Positions 59,180-64,000 of a DNA stretch of 64,000 bases are shown piece after piece. Numbering within the stretch: the first letter of the stretch is position 1; each line of letters opens with the position of its first letter. The notes beneath the pieces are model-generated. The model was given only the letters and a program-made list of their open reading frames with translations, was not told the origin of the DNA and ran no database searches. Source of the stretch: Epiperipatus broadwayi (taxonomy: Eukaryota; Onychophora; Udeonychophora; Euonychophora; Peripatidae); contig JAQFVV010006203.1 of NCBI GenBank assembly GCA_028023455.1, positions 6,540,821 to 6,604,820 of the forward strand, read 5' to 3'. Both the position numbers and the translations under genes were made by a program.

Positions 59180-59239
59180 ATAATCACCAACATACATATT
59201 TCGTACTGAACCAGCACTCATCAGTTGGTACAGATTATC
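59180..59239 (-). ncRNA. Hammerhead ribozyme (family B), cleavage base mutated
   Basis: Minus strand: stem I GATTAT/ATAATC outer helix, ACCAA/TTGGT inner helix, CTGATGA core, a good stem II (GTGCTGGTTCAGTAC, five pairs with one wobble), GAAA, and helix III ATA-TG-TAT. The base at the cleavage position is G, which hammerheads do not tolerate, so the structure is complete but cleavage is predicted to fail. Confidence 0.7.
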
Positions 59240-59871
59240 ATTTCTCACACACATATATAATCAGTGCTCAGTTTTATATTAAGATAGCAAATCTTTATAC
59301 TTTAATGGACAAACTTCAATCTACTTTAATCTCAGAATCTTCAACCATCCATACCATTGAAAATCTGATAATGGAAAGCCCAAATCCCATACTGATGCCA
59401 ATATCCATTTAAACGTATAGAAGAGGGATGGATGGGCAGGATGCAGGCTTAATACATAATATATGAAATAAAGGTATTCTTCATATATCTGGAGTTTAAT
59501 TGTAAATGTAGGGGATTTGAACACAGACTTTCAAGCATCCTTCAACTCTTCTACATTTACAATTAAGCTCCAGGTATAGGAACAATGCCTGTGTTTTAAA
59601 TATTACACATTAAGCCTGCATCCTGCCCATCCCTCTTCTATATATTTAAATGGATAAGGTTCTATACATGAGGGGTCAGAGTGACTTGAGGTTAACATGG
59701 GTATAACAATAATATTGGCATCAATATGAGATTTGGGCTTTCCATCATCAGATTTTCAATGGTATGGATGGCTGAAGAGTTGGAGGTTAGAGTAGATTGA
59801 AACCTGTTCATTAAAGTATGAAGATTTGCTATCTTAATATCAACTGAGTGCTGAATATATAATTGAGTGGG

Positions 59872-59936
59872 AGATAATTATCTGGACCAACTGATGAGCA
59901 CTAGTTCAGCATGAAATACATATCTTGGTGATTATT
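59872..59936 (+). ncRNA. Hammerhead ribozyme (family B), stem II weakened
   Basis: Plus strand: ACCAA/TTGGT inner stem I and an outer helix with one mismatch, CTGATGA core, GAAA, helix III ATA-CA-TAT and cleavage base C (predicted scissile bond 59924/59925). Stem II GCACTAGTTCAGCAT has lost pairs at two positions relative to GTGCTGGTTCAGCAT, so it would fold poorly. Confidence 0.7.
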
Positions 59937-60070
59937 TGTCTTTTCTACATGTGTGGTCATGTGTATCAGTGATATGAGATAGTGTGGATAATTAAAGGAT
60001 GCTTGATAGTCTGCGATCAAATCTCCTACATTTACAATTAAGGTATATGAAGAATGCCTGTATTTCAAAT

Positions 60071-61884
60071 GTTATCTAACATTTAAGTAATTTTTAAAAA
60101 AAATTTAATCTCAAATAAATTAATTCACATAGAGTAATATAAATGTAAAAAAAGCACACGTACAGTACAATTAATAAATTAATATATGAGTTATTGACGT
60201 AGGAGAAATAGTCTAGTTACTCTAATAATTATTGATTTTTAATTTTTCCTAAAGCAGTAACAGTAAAAATAGAAATAAACTTTAATTATTAACATTTTTT
60301 AAATACATTTCCATAATTCATATTAAAAAGTTAGTTTTTAACTTTACCAAAGAAAGCATAAGAAAAGAAAAAAAAGAAAAATTTTAGTCATTAAATATTA
60401 TTAAAAAGCTGTCACTACATTACTTCAAGAAAACAGTATTTTTTGATTATAAAGTTATTATTTTATTAGATGCTATCAAGTTATCAATTCTTGGCAATAA
60501 GAGAGAGTTGTTATAGAATAATTTGTCAAGATAGTTAGAAGACATCTTGATAAGATTCCTATAAGGAATGAAAAGTAGTTTAATGCTGTAAATAAAATTT
60601 TTATTTTATTCGAAGTTGTTTATTATCAATTTTATTTAAAATTATCAATATTTTATATTTTATAACGAAGATGACATTATGGACAATTAGAAGCTTGAAT
60701 GATTATCTGAAATGAACTTCTGGGATTGTATGAATATTTAACTTTTCAAAATTTTTTTAACATAGATTTTGTTGGCATTAAGATTACTTTTTTCTGTGTA
60801 GTTTGAAGTAATGTACAGATAGAAAAATAAATTTTTAATATAATGAACATATTTCAAATAAAATTTCTAATACATTTTCCCACAATTTTATTTTTCCAAC
60901 ACAGAAAACAATATTAAAAAAATGAATATTTCATATATTGTAAATGTATATCCAGTGGATATTAAAATTAATATTTATTTAATGTTATGGAAAATTATAA
61001 TGAAGCATGGGAGAGGGATAAAAATTGTATTATTGATAATTATTACATTATTAATTCTGTAAAATTATTAATCCAAGAAGCCTAAGAAATTAAAGGGTGT
61101 CATATTATTGGTTACCAGAGTTTTAATTGTCAATATTTGCTGTAAATTAGTGGCAACCGCCTCAATATTTTATCCTTAAAATTTTATCAATAGGTTTTAA
61201 TATTATTATTAAGGATGATAATAGTAAATTAGTTTACTTCACTAAATTGAACATTAAATTGATTTTGATGCTATTATTTATTCAAATTCTTTCATATTTT
61301 GACTATTTTTTAAGATTTTTTCTTTTATAAAAAACATTTTTTGAGATCCATCCCAAATTTAGCAGCACTAGTGACTCACATCCATTTTTAAAATAGTTTG
61401 GAAGATTTGTAGCACAAACATCTGTTTCTTTATTTTATGTACAATTACATTAATAAATATTTATGTATGTTTCTTTCACATAACTAATAAATATAAATTT
61501 TTAAAGTATCAAGTTTGTTGAATTATCTTAATTGTTTTTATAAATTTATAATTAAAATTTACATTTATTTAGCAGTCTTTGATTAACATAAAATATAGGA
61601 AGTCCAGATTAAAAAACAACAATTAAACAATTCCTGTGCATATATTTAGTTTACATATATATAAATTGAATTTTATAATTATAGTATTTAAATATAAAGA
61701 ACAATTGGGGAAAAAAAGAAGACTTAGCTGTTGAATAACAAATTGATTTTCAAATGATATATAATGGATACTGTTTGCACACACATACACAGGGAGAGTT
61801 ACTGTTAAATTTATACTGAAGTTGACATTGATAAAATTACCATTTTCAAAACAAAGTACTAACAAAATTTTCTATAAAAATAAA
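60071..61884. other. AT-rich stretch without recognised features
   Basis: No gene or known repeat. The minus-strand open frame 61623-61865 has no recognisable domain. Confidence 0.4.
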
Positions 61885-62130
61885 TAGCACAAACTAATGT
61901 GAATGTAATTTAAAAATTTAATGTAAAATTTTATAGAAAAACAATACAAACTAATGTGAACATAATTTTCAATTTACTAATGCATCTAAATATATATAAA
62001 AAAGAACAAAATAATGAAACAGGAGTGTAATTTTTAATGTATACAAATAATATAAACCAGAACATAATTTTTAAATTTCAGGCATAGTTTTATATGAAAA
62101 CAGTACAAACTAATGAAGACAGACAGTATA
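61885..62130. repeat. Imperfect minisatellite, about 50-60-bp period
   Basis: Variants of ACAAACTAATGTGAA followed by a TAATTTT-type block recur near 61891, 61947, 62008, 62056 and 62105, with considerable divergence. Confidence 0.55.
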
Positions 62131-63089
62131 ATTATATATATAAACAATAATCTTGGATAACATTATTGATGGAAAATTTCATGAATGTGCATGAGGAATA
62201 TGATCTAAATGGACAAGTCACACTTTTTTTTTTTTTTAAATGTGAAGTCCTGTCACTGGATTGGCATAAAGCCAGAATGCGCTGGCATTTACAGTAGGTT
62301 TGTATAAGCTAGCCATTTTTAAGAGTGGACAGCTTTGTATGCATTCTTTCAGTAATAGTTAGCAGAGTATCCCTCTTTCATAGTGGCACATCAAAGTATC
62401 AGTAATCAAAGCCTCTCTTTAAGCTGAATACCCACAATTCATTTACTGTGGTTTTTATGACTTTTCTGTTTAATCGATGAGTTGGTTAAGAGGATTAGTC
62501 ATCTAGAAGTATCTTTCCATGGTTGTACTTCTGACAACTAATGGATTGTGTTTCTATTTGGATAGGGATTTAGTTTCTACCCACTAACTGATCTCTTCTT
62601 AATCTGGAATGCCACATGAGTCAACTCCCCAACATTAAAAAACAATACACAAGCATATTACAAGCTTTATCATTTGGATTGTTAGTATAGATAGCTCTGT
62701 GACAAATAAAAAATATGAACTCCAGAATGTCACAGAAACTCAGTTTCCTATTTTTCTACCATTCAAGTCAGACTAGTGGAAAAATCAATTACAGCATTGG
62801 ATTGAATACAATCTTGATGTGGGCAGGCCAAAATGGGCACAAATTTACCTTGGGTATTTTTTTTTTTTGCATAATAGAATTTGATCTGAACAATGCCAAA
62901 GTTATATCTTCAATGGCAATTATTTGGCAGTAAAATTCTTGAAGAAGTATGATGATAATTAAAATCCAAACATGACAAAATAGAGACAGTCCTTCTAAGA
63001 AGTATATGAAAATGTTAACAATATTGTGCACAGAAGAAAGTATAGTTGTTTTCCAAGCAAACTATAGATCTCTATATTTCAGTATAGAG
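62131..63089. other. No recognised feature
   Basis: A less AT-rich patch at 62240-62640 has no open frame or known repeat; overlapping open frames at 62715-63031 on both strands are not supported. Confidence 0.4.
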
Positions 63090-63302
63090 ACTGAAATTTA
63101 TGAAAATATGTCAATTGATTTGTATTGTTCAAATAATAGTTGTAATTGTTTATTTTGAATAGAAGTTATTATTTTTAATTTATGTTGCTGAAAGTTGTTT
63201 GGAAATAAATTTATAATATAGAAATTAAAATTTGTGAAAATATGACATTATTGATTTCTTTATTCAATTAATAGCTGAATTTGTTTGTTTTGAATAAAAT
63301 AT
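63090..63302. repeat. Diverged direct duplication
   Basis: The stretch 63090-63165 (TGAAATTTATGAAAATATG, AATAATAGTTGTAATTGTTT, TTTTGAATA) is repeated at about 63220-63302 (TAAAATTTGTGAAAATATGA, AATTAATAGCTGAATTTGTT, TTTTGAATA). Confidence 0.6.
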
Positions 63303-64000
63303 ATCAATTGAAAATTGTCTGCTTTGAAATTGTTTTGAAAATGATAATAAATAGTGAAAATTGTTTGTTTTACTTTTAATAATTAACATTTTCAGTATAG
63401 GTTTTGTGGCTCAACTTGGAATATAATACATGTATCTAGTATGTAGTATTCATATGCAATAATACTATATAATGATAGTATTTTATAGTTATAATTAAAT
63501 GATTCGCTAAATTGCCCAAGATGGAATAATTCATCAAACATTAAAGTAATATTATTATATATAATTTCTAATAAAACTTGTAAATATTATGCAAATATTA
63601 ATATTCTCATTAAATCAAATTAGTGATATCCAAATGCAATATAGTCATAATTATTGTTTCTCTGGAACAATATTAATTATAAATATGAAGTAATTACACA
63701 TCATTAATATAAAGCATATGTAATTAAATTAAAAGAAAAACATTTCAAAAAATGTGTTTAGTTTTCACCCTGAAGGAGCTGGAAATTTCAGGAAGGATGC
63801 AATTTGATAGGTTTTTATATTGGTTTGTTGTCATGAGGCCAAGATTCATTTGATATTTCTGCATGTCCTAAGCATATGCACAATTTATTTTGAAAATAAT
63901 TAATTTCTCATTACTAAATAAAGAGAGGAGTATGAAAATAATATGAAAATATGACTATATCATGAAAAATATTGATAAACACTGATTTAAATGAATTATT
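63303..64000. other. AT-rich stretch without recognised features
   Basis: Nothing supported to the end of the window. Confidence 0.4.

Larger units (their letters stand above)
59086..60070. mobile_element. Family B head-to-head inverted pair with two hammerheads
   Basis: A forward unit (59086-59506) and about 38 bp of a second forward unit (GTAGGGGATTTGAACACAG at 59087 and 59509, period 422 bp) meet an inverted unit (about 59546-60015) plus part of another (to 60070). One hammerhead lies on each strand (59180-59239 minus, 59872-59936 plus). There is no ORF. A single-stranded copy of the locus would fold into a hairpin of several hundred bp. Confidence 0.72.

Overview
This window looks like metazoan nuclear DNA: very AT-rich, CpG-poor, without operons or prokaryotic signals, and filled with decayed transposable elements of animal type (Penelope-like, RTE-like LINE, other LINEs, hAT transposons, tRNA-derived SINEs). 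The RTE-like protein resembles elements common in arthropods, so an invertebrate, perhaps an arthropod, is my guess; the species cannot be fixed from the sequence. Only one piece of an ordinary host gene is supported: a 53-codon first exon at 38232-38390, with a small CpG-rich patch upstream and a GT donor. Nearly every other open frame is chance or transposon debris.

The most interesting content is three families of short non-coding repeats (called A, B and C here) that carry type I hammerhead self-cleaving ribozyme motifs. Family C has two ribozymes with intact cores on the minus strand, 457 nt apart, in a tandem dimer (19715-20708) flanked by a 14-bp target-site duplication. Two more C insertions (18829-19243 and 29369-29593) have 13-bp duplications. 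Family B has a hammerhead with a 5-bp plus 6-bp stem I, a 3-bp helix III and a complete CUGAUGA/GAAA core in several copies. Many loci are inverted pairs of units. Tandem units of about 320-470 bp, a minimal helix III and retro-type target duplications match metazoan retrozymes: non-autonomous elements thought to move as small circular RNAs, possibly with Penelope-like enzymes. Family A copies abut a tandem/inverted Penelope-like cluster at 2394-7040.

Layout: 1-2050 sparse, with A and C fragments; 2050-8725 A repeats, Penelope cluster and a SINE; 8726-9660 LINE 3' end with zinc-knuckle ORF; 10744-11291 B; 11707-12616 C cluster; 14442-15028 hAT-type MITE; 16316-16960 inverted SINE pair; 17517-18163 B inverted pair; 18478-20722 C elements; 21765-22075 B; 23195-23600 SINE; 24240-26940 decayed RTE copy with nested insertions; 27740-29900 decayed LINEs with a hAT MITE and a C insertion; 32387-32700 long inverted repeat; 33035-36310 near full-length RTE-like element; 38100-38390 promoter and first exon, followed by presumed intron; 40715, 51060 RTE 3' fragments; 46491 possible MITE; 48938-49480 B; 56167-58539 hAT transposon relic; 59086-60070 B inverted pair; minisatellites near the right end. 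The rest is unannotated AT-rich DNA.
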